Source of the DNA: Polytrichum commune
Lineage: Eukaryota; Streptophyta; Polytrichopsida; Polytrichales; Polytrichaceae
DNA length: 64,000 nt
Reading direction: 5' to 3'
Assembly: GCA_950295325.1 (NCBI GenBank)
Contig: OX485803.1
Coordinates: 44,345,554 to 44,409,553, forward strand
In this document: positions 10,216-20,313 of the stretch, piece by piece
Layout of the letters: each line of letters begins with the position of its first letter
Position numbering within the stretch: position 1 is the stretch's first letter
Translations under genes and position numbers: made by a program
The notes under the pieces: generated by a model
Told to the model about the DNA's origin: nothing
Database searches by the model: none
Seen by the model: only the letters and a program-made list of their open reading frames with translations

Positions 10216-11448
10216 TCAGCCTGAACTTTGAGGATCATTTGAACCAGGGGGTGTCCATCCCTTCAAATCCTCCACTGAAAATTCATAGGTTTCCTCCACA
10301 CCTTTTCGTACTGCAACTCCCTGCTGCTCCAAAAAATCCTCCACGCTGCCTGGCTCTCCAAACCACCCCAACCTGTCTGCAATGAGATGTAGGTTTTTAC
10401 ACTTGGGACACCGTACGAGCACAATTCCAGTCTCATAGGTTGCACGGCTCATTGTTTTTGCAGACCGAGTCTCGCAAACCTTGCATGTAAAAAGCATGGC
10501 TAGGTCATGCCTCTTTGATGGTTTGTAATCAGCCGGTCTTTCGGTGTCAGAGTCTGGATTGTTGACCGCCTCTATACTATTTGAAGCTTGTGTGCTTTCA
10601 GGTCTCGAATCTGAACCCCCGTCCTTTGCTACACTGCTCAAGAATCTATGTTGCAAATAAGGTGGACTCGTTTTCATGTTTGTTATCAAGGTGGCGGGTG
10701 TCCTCGAAATTGCTCCAAATCTACTTCTGAGTTCTTGGGATGAGATCGAGGTTTGGAATGCAGGCAAACAACCTTCATACAAGGACAAATATGTGAGGAT
10801 TCATACAAATTGTAGATAACTAAGAGAACCTCCAATGGTCACTGGAAAATGGGTCTCTCAATAATCAGCTTTCAAATTGTTTTTTGAAGTTTTTTAGGCC
10901 AATCCCACATGCTCAACTCACACATAAAGTGTATGTGAAAATATATATATATACCGTAGATCTTCATTGCCCACTAAGAAAGAGATACCCCTCTAAAGTC
11001 CTTAGCCCCTCACTTCTTGAGAGTGGGAGGGGGTTACAGGGTTGCCACCGTCTTAAAAATCGGTGGGCGACAAGGATTTGGAAAACATTTGGATACACAT
11101 GATTATCCCCAAAAATTTAGAATCCGAAAGCCGATTATTACGAAAATCACCTGTCAATGACCATAGGAGTTGCTCTAAATAGACACCCCAGGACGCAGGC
11201 TAACATCTTCAAAATAAGTTCAACATTCTCACAATGTTTTAGCAAAGACTGTGATTTCCACCTGATTTGCAATCACAGGTGCACAATTGAAGGGTAGAAA
11301 AATTCCACAGTGCGGATCTGCCAAGAAATATTCTTATCATCGGGGAAATGTGGCTATAGAGAAGAGGAGCTCGAGTAAAACCTGCGGTTGCAAGACGGAG
11401 CTGGAAAAACCTTCGAAGGTGAAGAATCCCCGACCGCGCCGCCATCAT
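10216..11448 (-). CDS. Zim17/DNL-type zinc-finger protein (Hsp70 escort protein), organellar
   Basis: Members of this family (yeast Zim17/Tim15, plant ZR/HEP proteins) keep mitochondrial or plastid Hsp70 soluble and assist protein import. The 3' exon (to 10216) encodes the whole zinc finger: CKVC, then YETGIVLVRCPKC, then HLIADRLGWF. The two CxxC pairs bind Zn and the HLIAD motif is diagnostic. No ATG opens the frame before a stop at the 5' end of this exon, so an upstream exon is needed. The best candidate is 11448-11262, which begins MMAARSGILHLRRFFQ, an Arg-rich amphipathic presequence, and ends in the donor CAG/GTGG. It joins in phase to an acceptor at 10772 (247 aa) or 10733 (234 aa). 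The zinc-finger exon is secure; exon 1 and the acceptor choice are predictions. Confidence 0.8.
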
Positions 11449-11775
11449 GTAATTTTGTCGATCTCTCGGAACAAGCACAAATTCCAGTACAATGGCAGAG
11501 TCCCCGTATAAATTCAGCACCAATCCATTTCCCGTGCCATGTGACAAACACCGGCACGACCAAAACAGCGGCCCCTTGAATTCGCAGACATGAACTCACT
11601 CGGCACTTTGGCTGAACAATAACTGTCTCGCAATTCGAGTACGCTAATATTACTGCAAAAAATCTGGTAGAATGGACGCTTGCGCGATGGAGGCGAGCTT
11701 GAGAGAGGCGGAATCCAATGCAATTCCGGTGCAATTCCCCTGGGAACCTTCCGAGGAGGGAGGGAGAGGAGCCTT

Positions 11776-11789
11776 AAACCCTAAACCCT
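11776..11789 (-). promoter_or_regulatory. telo-box upstream of the Zim17 gene
   Basis: AAACCCTAAACCCT is a tandem telo-box about 330 bp upstream of the predicted ATG at 11448. Telo-boxes are common in promoters of plant translation, import and growth-related genes (established). The surrounding GC-richer, purine-rich stretch (about 11680-11790) fits a promoter or 5' UTR. Confidence 0.5.
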
Positions 11790-11809
11790 GCTTCAAGCAA
11801 CAAGCCTAG

Positions 11810-12030
11810 TAGGTCCCAAGAAACTTGGGGTTCAAATACATACACCTCTTAATGGACCTTACTTTTGGTATCAAAATTGGACCCAAGTTTGAAGATTAGT
11901 TTTCCAGACTTGGAGAAGTTTAACCTTGAGTGGAAATTATTGAGATTTGATGGAAAAGTGATGCCACATTAGTGTCACTTTGTTATATTTTACCTGGGAC
12001 TTGGACCTTTGTGTAAACTCATTGGGTCCA
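11810..12030. repeat. R6-related repeat
   Basis: The block GTGATGCCACATTAG.G.CACT followed by GGAC.TGGAC and GTGTAAACTCA is shared with the R6 element in L2HGDH intron 2 (5325-5392). The left side is diverged, so element ends are uncertain. There is no coding potential. Confidence 0.45.
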
Positions 12031-13733
12031 AAATATTGTTCTCAACCAAGAATATCACTTGGTTATGGGGTTTCTTTGAGGTTGTACATGTAAACCCACC
12101 CTAAATTGAGTGATCTTTGTTGGTCGAGAGCAATAATCTAGGTTGCCATCCCAATTTTAATGTTAGGTGCCACTGTTCCACTTGGCTTATTCTTAGCCAT
12201 GAAATGTCAAGGCTTTGGGCAATAAAAGGGGGACTCATTAGCTCTCACATAGCGGTGTTGCTACGAATAGATATCATACTATGAGGGCTCTAGAATTTTT
12301 GCAAAATTTCCCCCCTCGGTGCTATTCCTTTGATAGATTCCAATCTAGAATCAACAAATAATGCTTTAATTCCCACATACTGTCACTTTCATTTATGCAT
12401 TATAATGCATAACTTGATAATCAACATGCCTGTGAGTAGTTGCCGAATTTGTTGATGCCAACCATATTGTGTAATCTAATATGTATCATTAGTTTAAGAT
12501 GTTTTGTATTTTTAAAAATTTGAAATAAAATATTTAATGTTAAGGGGGTCATGTGAAATTGTAATTGTATGGATGTGATCTAGAAATGAGTCTCTATAAT
12601 TTTTTTAAGAAAGAACCTAGACAATTGAAAGATGAATTAGTACATTTTTCTAGTTCATCTATACATAGTGAAAAACTTGCTAGATAGTAAATGGTTGATT
12701 ATTATTATTATTATTATTATCATTTTTTCAATAGACAAGCTTTCGTGGTACAAGGAATATTATATCAACCTCATGCATGGATTACATGGTAATGATCAAT
12801 TACCGGAGTGAACTTATTCATGGTTATTGACAAGTGGTGAAAGCTTGCAGTCCACCAATATTAAACTACTCCAAATCATTGTGGCTCACTCCAATTAATT
12901 ATGTACACTAGTCAAATATATTAACCACTAGTTGAAACAAAATGTGTACTTAATTTTGTGTTGTGTTGTTTGTCTTTGTGCTTAGAAATGCTCTCCTTTG
13001 AATTCATGAGTTTTGTTGAGATGCAATTTGAGTCATGCATTTGGTTTTAATTTGATGACATATGTTGGTACTTTACATTCCAACAATTTGGAAGGATGAA
13101 ATCAACATATGTTACACTGCTTGAATTTCTTGGTGCATCTTTTGATGCAAATTATAATTTCAATGTCCAGTTTGAATGGGTTTTAAGAAATGTAAGAGTG
13201 CCATTTATAAAAACAGAGGAGAGAGCACTCGCTCTACGTATTCAAGGATTGAATATATAGTATTGTTGCAAAAATTGGCCTTCAAAAATTGTTGGGTTTT
13301 GTCAGCTCTGTGAATATTGATTGTTGTGAAATTTGGTTTACTTAAAAATTACATATCGTTGAAAGCTAAATATTACATCTTGCCAAAAATCTATGTACGC
13401 GATTTTGTTTTTACAATGAAATCATTTTAAAACCAATATATGCAAACATAGTTTGCAAGGCCCTATAAAACAAGACAAATCATGTGTAGAAATGGTGGTC
13501 ATTTTATTTTACAATGAAATGTGTAGTTTGCAAATAATTGTACATTTGTACCCCTTCTCATACTTGATCATATTTGCATCATGATTTCATATTATTACAT
13601 TTCCTTATATCGGAGAACCTCATTTGGAAAACATGATTGAACATAAAGTATCAACAACAAAATTTAATTTTTTCAAGATTCCAAAGAGACTCATACCAAT
13701 GGGATGATTTTTGAGAATGATGTTTTTGATGAA
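12031..13733. other. AT-rich intergenic, no gene seen
   Basis: AT-rich sequence with a short ATT microsatellite (about 12698-12720). The last part probably contains the 3' UTR of the minus-strand PQQ-repeat gene, which ends at 13734. I see no ORF, RNA gene or recognisable element. Confidence 0.5.
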
Positions 13734-16700
13734 TTACAAACAATAGCTATACAAATATTTTCCATGGGTTTGCCCACCGACGATGGTGATACCTTCTCCA
13801 ACATAGGCGCAACCATTAACAATTGAGAACCCGCCCGCCACACTCCCGTTCCTAGCGTTGCTCCACAAGATGGAGCCTGAGACTGCATCAAGTGCATAGA
13901 ATGCCCCATGGACTCTTCGGGTGGTGGCGAACACCACATGGTTGGCCACACTCACAGGGCCAAACGGTGGGGCAATCACATCCGGGCTGGGGGTCGACCA
14001 CAAGATCTTCCCAGTGGCAGCCTCCAAGGCCACCCATGCCCCCCCAGTGGTTGTTTTGTTGGACGGTAAGAGCGTGTACGTTTGGTGGAAGGTGTTGGTG
14101 ATGGCTGTGTAGATGGTTTTGCCATCAGTCGCAGATCCCCACATGGAGCCTCCAATGGTTCCCCCGGGTCCAGCCACCTACAAAATGCAAAATTTTGCCC
14201 AAGAATCCATGACGGGTACAACGATGACTACATGGCCAAGGGGTTTGTGAACTTGTAAAGTGACGACAAATTGCTATAAGTTCGGTGGATGCTAATCGGT
14301 TTGTTTACCATGTTCTCTAGCTTCTACCAATTAGATTTACACAATGAAACTTGTGTTGCATTAGCAAATCTACTAAGATTAAGTATCAACAAAAACTAGA
14401 CCTCCCCCTAATTTAATTTTGGTTATCAAAAGTGCATGTTTGTGTGATTCCTTAACTGAATACATAGATCCTCTCAATTATGTTCACTATTGAGTGTGGA
14501 ATAATTAATAAAATGTGAACACATAGTCCAATCTCACTTATAAGGCGATTTTAAGGTAATATACTTTCTTTGATCTTCACCGAATCACACACCAATCAAA
14601 TATAGGTGCACATCCGAACAGGAAAGTAACCGAAAAACACCCATATACCTCGCGATGAGATGTGTTGCATTGCAGATTCAATATCACCTTAATTATGCAC
14701 CAGATAATGGCCATGGGGTGGACCTGGCCCACTGGTGGGTGGCCGCAAGCTGATCTACCGGCCAATAGCCATTATGTAGCATAATTTCCAACAAGTATTC
14801 AATGGAAATAGAGATGATGCACATCATCACTTTGATCTTTGAAACCAATTTGTTAAACCACATGATATAATCTCCTGTATGTTGTGGATGTGTTTAAGCA
14901 CCTTGAATTTTTTTTGAGTGGAGAGCATAATTTCTTCCCAGTGGAAATTTAGGTAGACGTGCCTAATTCTAACACAACAATAATCTAGACACTTATATCT
15001 GAGTGGTATGTGGTAAGGTGCAAATCTAAGAACGGACACCATAAAAACACGTGTTTAAAAGAGATTGGATTATGTGTTCAAAAAATGCTAACCATTCTAA
15101 GTTCCAACAAACAATATGATTGGGGGAACTTATATGACCACTTTATGAACACATGAATTTTCACTTGAATAATGAATAAGATATTCATGCAAACTCCGAA
15201 ACTTATGAGACAAATGGCTATGGGCAGGATTTGGATGTGCTTATCAGTTCACCATCTCACCCTAATTGCGTGTTTCTTATCCTAAGAGAAGTGGGTGCAG
15301 AGAGAAAAGTGTCCGAATATCACTCTCATCCACCTTACATAAGATGTAACGTCATTGATGGTTAAGGATTGCAACGACTCACCGTCGTCCAGAGCGTGGA
15401 GCCATTGTCGGCACGAAGCGCATACACGAACCCGCTTTTTTGCGCCACAACTAGAATATCGACACATGACTTGTCGCTCCTGCGCGTCACCAACGGGACG
15501 TCGACGTTTCGTAGAAGCATGGGCGCCTGGCCAAAGTCGAAGTCAGGGCCCGGGATGGCGGGGCAGTTGGGGTTGCCGCTGGACGCGCACGCGAACACCC
15601 ATGTATCATACTCACCCAAATGGTTTGCCCACACGATGGCTCCCGTGTCCAGGTTGAGGGCTAGGACTGACTCGGAGTGATCAGTCTTCCGGATGCACGG
15701 GTCAGGGATGTCGCGAACCGTTTTGTTCAGCTGCTCCTTCTCGCATGCCACTACGTCCGGTGGCGACGAGTACAGGTTGCCTGTCGCGATGAAGACGGCG
15801 TTGCGGGACGGGTCGATCGCAGGGCTGCTGCCCCAAATGGCACTGCCGGCATAACCCCCCGACGCTCCCTGGTTGTCGGGAAGCATCGACGTTCGCCACA
15901 GGATTTTCCCCGTCTTCACATCGAGCTTCAGAAAGCTTCCTTGGAAGCTGCAACAGCCCGTTGTCCGGACCTCCTCCAAGGATGCCGTGCCGACGTAGTA
16001 ACCCCTGCAGCATTCACACCATAGCACTCAGTTCTGATGACCTTCCTTACATGTTGGGTAGTTCATTAGCATCACACCATTTATGGTATTTTGTGTCACT
16101 GAACTATTCGGAACTGCGCGATCCTATAACTTTTTGGGATAGATTTTAGTTTTTTTTAATCAACAAAGGTCAAGTATGTTGTTTGGACATCATAGAACAG
16201 GAACGCACCTGACCTGGTAAAATCTTACATTCTAAGTAAAAAGTTATAGCATTGCGTCACTCCAAATAGTATGTGACACGAAATACTACATACGGTGTAG
16301 TCAAATCCTCCCCATGCCCAAAAGATTTAGCACAAGGAAAACATAAATCAAGGGATCTGTGTATCATGACAAAAGTCATGAGGTAACGAACCCTGGTGAG
16401 CCGTGACATTGCTTAAATGCGACTGTGCATGTGACTACATTAGTGCCAAGGATAGTCTTATGATCTGTTGCTCTTTGTGCATGCACATAACCACCTTCAA
16501 GTTCTCAAGGATCTAAGTGTTGTCCTCACTATCCTACTTGGGAGTCATATTCCTTGTTTGCCAAGGACAGTCATTCACATGTGAGTTCAAGTTCACATGC
16601 AATTGACGTTTCCTCCACATTGTTCACATGGATAAATGAACAAACAGTGTAGGAGATTGCCTTGTCTTCAAATCCTAGTGTTCCCATCCAAAAAAAATGA

Positions 16701-19544
16701 AAAGACAAAGAAGGAAACCATCTCACATCGGGACCCTCCTATGAGCAACTATCCACATGTTGGTTCAAGTTGACCTGCAAGTGGGCCGCTTCCTCCCCAC
16801 GATTCACATGGTGTATTGAACCCAGGACCACTAGGAGATTGATTAATTTTCCTCATGGGTGCCAAAAAATACCATCTCACATTAAGATCCCTACGGACAA
16901 CTATCCATATATCAATTCAAATTCACTTGCAACCAACTAGTGCTTCCTCTTCAATGTCCAATAAGTACTAGACAATGGCCATCGGAAGGACTTGGGCGAG
17001 CGGAGAGTGGGTTGCGAGCCGGGTGCCCCCTCCCCCCAAATTATGTTGCCTATCAAACCTAGAATGGTTATATCATATTTTGAACATGCAATCCAATCTT
17101 TCTAAACACATGTCCGTTTGGTGTATGTTCTTGTAGCCACGTTGAACCACATACCACTCAAATATAGGTGCCCTAATAAGAAAAGTAACCAAATAATGCC
17201 CCCTCCCCACCTGACTTTACCAAATAACCAAAGTCTTTTCTAAAACCTGGGTAAAGCTCCCTCGGTTATAGGGGAGGCATCCAGCTATCCCAATGCACCT
17301 ACAAGAACTTGCTCCGGAGATTTTTGAGTAGGTTTTAGTTAAGTAGCTTTCACACATGTTCATGGTTTTATCTACCAAGCAATGAATGTTGGATAGTTTT
17401 TGTCCCATCCCCAAATCCCTTACTACTCATCTATCTTACCATCAGTTTTTGTTAATGGAGCTCCTCGTGCCCTCATAGCTAAGACTAAAAAATAACCAAT
17501 CACAAGGACGGGAGGCGACACTTTATAAAGTCCTACATTCTTGCCTCATGTCTAGGTACCGATGGGAGGGTCGGTGCTTGGGACTTAAAACCTCCACTTT
17601 TAAGCCATGCCACATCATTTGCCAACTAGGCTCGGCACTAGATAATGTCGATGGTGTGGAGGCCTTGTTTTTAGAACCAACTTTTAGGCTTTGCTAAAGT
17701 CAGGTGGGGAGGGGGCATAAGGGTTGTCTACCAAGTTATCTCACATTGGGTACGCTTACCCCTCGCCAAATCACAAAGCAAAGCATTGATTCCCTAGAAT
17801 ATTATTGCAGTTGGCGGCCTGACTTACCCTTGGAAGACGGTACCGGACATGGTGACGACGGCAAAAGGGTGCGAGTCCAACAAGGAGGACCAGACGAAGG
17901 CACCCGTGAACCGGTTCAAGGCGACCACGTATCCGGGATTGTAAATCCCCAACAGCAACAAATTGTTCGCCACGACGGGAGTGTGACGGCACAGGATGCG
18001 CATCCCCAACACTCCGGGAGTGATCCTGGTGGCCTCCGTCAGGTTCTGTTTCCACATCACGGCGCCCGTGTAGGTGTTGACGGCGAAGATGGAGCCATCC
18101 CATGTGGATGTGTACACAAACTGCCCTTTCACCGAGGGTGTGGAACTCACATCGGAGTCGGTGAAGACCGACCACTTGAGCTTCAGGTTGTGCACATTCG
18201 CGCGCGTGATCTTCTCCTCGGTTGCAGCGTACCGCTGGTTGCTCAACCCGTTTCCGTGATTCTCCCATACTGCATCCTACAATTTCAAGAATAGTGATAA
18301 TAAATAATAAATAATGAATTGAGTTTATAAAAAGGGTTATGTGTGCAAGATTTAGGAGTGTGGGTGTTGGTTTAACAAGAAACTGGAAGCTGCTGAGACA
18401 TCTGTAAATCTGCAGTGGACAACAGGTGTCCTTGTAAGAGTGGATGAAAGGTAGCCAGTCACCCATAAAATAGTAATAATCAAGAGAGATGTTAAAGATT
18501 AAAGCTTTGAATAGAGAGAGCAATTAGAAAGAAGCAACAACCAAAAGTAGAATGAAATAGAAAACAAACCACAGAACGATGCGGCACTAGTCAAATGGTG
18601 GCAAGCCAATTGACCATAGGCCATCCACGACATCCCTAATGAGAGTTGCTGATGAACAGTCCAGCAAGGTTTAACAAGAAGCAAACTACTGACATCTTTA
18701 GACAATCAATGAAAAATATTAGCAAGAGACAACAGACACCCTCCACCGCTGCCAGTGTTCATGATGATGTTCAAACGACACTTGGAGTTAAATGTACCCA
18801 GTAACCTTTAGAATCATAAGCATCAAGAGAGGTGATAATCAGTCGAAATCTTCTAGAGGTATATACTCCTCATTGACACAAAGCATTCAAAATGAACCAA
18901 TCAGAAACTAGAATGAAGTAGAAAACGAATCACACATGCGCCAATATAAGCCAGAGATTTCCTTGTAAGTGTCGATCGATGTTCAAAAGACACTTAGAGA
19001 CGATTTAAGCGACCCAGTAACCTATAAAATGAGAATCAAGAGAGGTACGTAGTCACTTACTCGATACACAGCAATCAAAAGGATTCAACGAATCAAACTA
19101 GAATAAAATAGAATTGAATCACTTTGTTAGAGGTAACAGGGAGATTTAGTAAGCAAAACTTCACACTTGCTACCAAGAACATGACCACCTAACCGAAAAA
19201 TATGGACTGAGGGGGAGATCAGGAGACGCCCTGCCTCCTTTCTGTACCACTCGAAATGTACAGCCCACGAACATATGAGGCTATTGTCAGCGTCTTCTCT
19301 TAGTGTTTGTTTGTTCATTAGTAACGACCGACATCGTCCACCCCCCTTGCAACATTGGTGAGGTGCAAATCAAAGATCGAGCTGCCTGGCAATTCAGATT
19401 CACAGTGATAACTTAGAGCTTCACTCATGTGATTCAACAAGGGCGGACCTGCTGATGATCAGCTGAAACGCATGACAAGAGGAATCCGGCGCACAAAAGC
19501 ACATTGAATGCTGCAACCAGTACTCGTCCCGCCATCTTCATCAT
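13734..19544 (-). CDS. polyvinyl-alcohol-dehydrogenase-like PQQ-repeat beta-propeller protein, secreted
   Basis: Four exons on the minus strand (19544-19449, 18276-17828, 16004-15383, 14177-13734) join in phase to 536 residues. Exon 1 encodes a clear signal peptide (MMKMAGRVLV... ending SCVSA) and stops in phase 0 at CAG/GTCC. Exon 2 starts DAVWENHGNGLSNQRYA, the start of the mature domain in plant PVADH-like proteins. Propeller blades are marked by repeated aromatic-rich units: YTSTWDGSIFAVNTYTGAVM, KLDVKTGKILWRTS, ALNLDTGAIVW, ALRADNGSTLW, ALEAATGKILW and ALDAVSGSILW. Bacterial PVADH has a haem c domain with CxxCH; none is visible here. Substrate and redox activity in plants are therefore unknown, and the name is by homology only. 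The introns are packed with repeats (R1 and R2 copies and a triplicated segment). Confidence 0.88.
14310..14650 (-). mobile_element. R1 long-subtype copy in intron 3 of the PQQ gene
   Basis: A minus-orientation R1 copy (GTGAACACATAGTCCAATCT core) with an extra block (AGATTTACACAATGAAACT, then TGTTGCATTAGCAAATCTAC). The same block is attached to the copies at 30250-30600 and 47160-47480, so these three form a longer subtype. Confidence 0.6.
14950..15350 (+). mobile_element. R1 family element in intron 3 of the PQQ gene
   Basis: A plus-orientation copy with the well-conserved core ACGTGTTTAAAAGAGATTGG and the 3' block AGAAGTGGGTGCAGAGAGAAAA, ending near CCACCTTACAT. It sits only about 30 bp from the exon 3 splice donor (15382) and is inverted with respect to the gene. 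Confidence 0.7.
17040..17196 (-). mobile_element. R1 family copy interrupted by an R2 MITE
   Basis: A minus-orientation R1 core (CAATCCAATCTTTCTAAACA) and CATACCACTCAAATATAGGTG are present. The copy runs directly into the R2 element at 17197, so R2 landed in or at the edge of this older repeat. It lies in intron 2 of the PQQ gene. Confidence 0.6.
17197..17717. mobile_element. R2 MITE copy 1 (521 bp, TSD TAA)
   Basis: A perfect 23-bp terminal inverted repeat begins TGCCCCCTCCCCACCTGACT at 17197 and ends at 17717. It is flanked on both sides by TAA (17194-17196 and 17718-17720). A 3-bp TWA duplication with non-CACTA termini fits the PIF/Harbinger group (established), although the TIR itself is not a familiar one. 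It is about 90% alike to the copy at 24020. No ORF above ~65 codons. It lies in intron 2 of the PQQ gene. Confidence 0.85.
18300..19140. repeat. diverged triplication inside intron 1 of the PQQ gene
   Basis: Three related segments lie at about 18420-18580, 18728-18945 and 18970-19125. Each has the order TTGTAAG or GTTCAAA.GACACTT, CCCAGTAACCT.TA (or CACCCATAAAA), ATCAAGAGAG, and AGAATGAAATAGAAAACAAA or a close variant. Spacing between landmarks varies, so the units have gained or lost sequence since duplication. Noncoding. Confidence 0.55.
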
Positions 19545-19551
19545 GATGTTG

Positions 19552-19769
19552 CCGCCACCTTCTAAGCTTCTGCTTGAGCGATCTTCAAAGTTCGTCCTAA
19601 ACTACCAGCTGAGTGATCTCCCAGCCGAATATTTAAGAAGTTGTGGAGCACATGATTCAGCCGCCTCCTTCTGAGCTTCTGCTTGAGTGATGTTCAAAGC
19701 TCGTCCTAAAATACCAGCTGAGCGATCTCCCGGCCGAATATTTAACAAGTTGTGGAGCACATTATTCAG
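19552..19769 (-). promoter_or_regulatory. tandemly duplicated 109-bp segment immediately upstream of the PQQ gene ATG
   Basis: Two adjacent 109-bp units (19552-19660 and 19661-19769) differ at only about a dozen positions. Each ends with TTGTGGAGCACA..ATTCAG and contains GCCGAATATTTAA, which on the gene strand reads TTAAATATTCGGC. The first unit starts only 8 bp before the predicted start codon (19544). The core promoter and/or 5' UTR has therefore been duplicated. Confidence 0.65.
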
Positions 19770-19800
19770 CAGTCACCAAGTGGCAAAGTGTGCTATCTAA

Positions 19801-20310
19801 AGGCCCAACCCCATCTGGCTTGACCAAATAATCAAACTCTTTCCTAGAAACTAGGTAAAGCTCTCTCAGTTTGGGGGAAGCACCTGGCTATCTCGGTGCA
19901 CGTACAAGAACTTGTTCCGGAGATTATTGAGAAGGGTTCTAGTTAAGTAGCTTTCACATATGTTCATTGTTTTTATCTACCAAGCAATGACATGTTGGAT
20001 GATTTTTGAAGCAAGGCCAAATGCCTTACCACTCATCTACCTTACCATCCGTTTTTGTTGATGGAGCTCCTCGCACCTGTTTAGCTAAAACTAAAAGCAA
20101 TTGGTCACGAGGACTAGAAACCCACACTTTTGACGGTCCGACATTCTTGAAGGCACCAATGGGAGGTTGGCGCTTGAGACTTCGTCTTTAAACGCATGTC
20201 ACATCCTTTCCCATCTAGGCTTGGGATAAGAAAGCATTGATGGTGTGAAGGCCATGTCTCTATATATAGCAAACTTTTAGGCTAAGCTAAATTTAGGTGA
20301 GAAGGGGGCA
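19801..20310. mobile_element. R2 MITE copy 3 (older, diverged)
   Basis: It aligns along its length with the R2 copies at 17197 and 24020 (AAGAACTTG.TCCGGAGATT, CTACCAAGCAATGA, TTTTTGTTGATGGAGCTCCT). Its right end GAGAAGGGGGCA is followed by TAA. Its left end, starting AGGCCCAACCCCATCTGG, is preceded by TAA (19798-19800). The terminal repeats are eroded, so this is the oldest of the three. Confidence 0.75.
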
Positions 20311-20313
20311 TAA

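Noticed and set aside
10746-10788. Start of the Zim17 protein at 10788
   Set aside because: That codon is TTG, not ATG, and a stop lies five codons upstream, so a spliced upstream exon was chosen instead.
11287-11734. ORFs on both strands around the Zim17 first exon (74 aa plus, 126 aa minus)
   Set aside because: Only the frame starting MMAARSGIL looks like a targeting peptide and splices in phase; the others show nothing recognisable.
15355-16024. Plus-strand ORFs of 100-115 codons across exon 3 of the PQQ gene
   Set aside because: Antisense shadows in a GC-rich exon; no protein resemblance, no plausible start context.
17824-18246. Haem c site (LCRHTP) in the PQQ protein
   Set aside because: A haem c site needs CxxCH; only CRH is present, so no cytochrome domain is claimed.
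17704-18523. Long frames on both strands (196 aa plus, 250 aa minus) over exon 2 of the PQQ gene
   Set aside because: They are out-of-frame shadows of the real exon 18276-17828, whose frame carries the propeller motifs and fits the splice phases.
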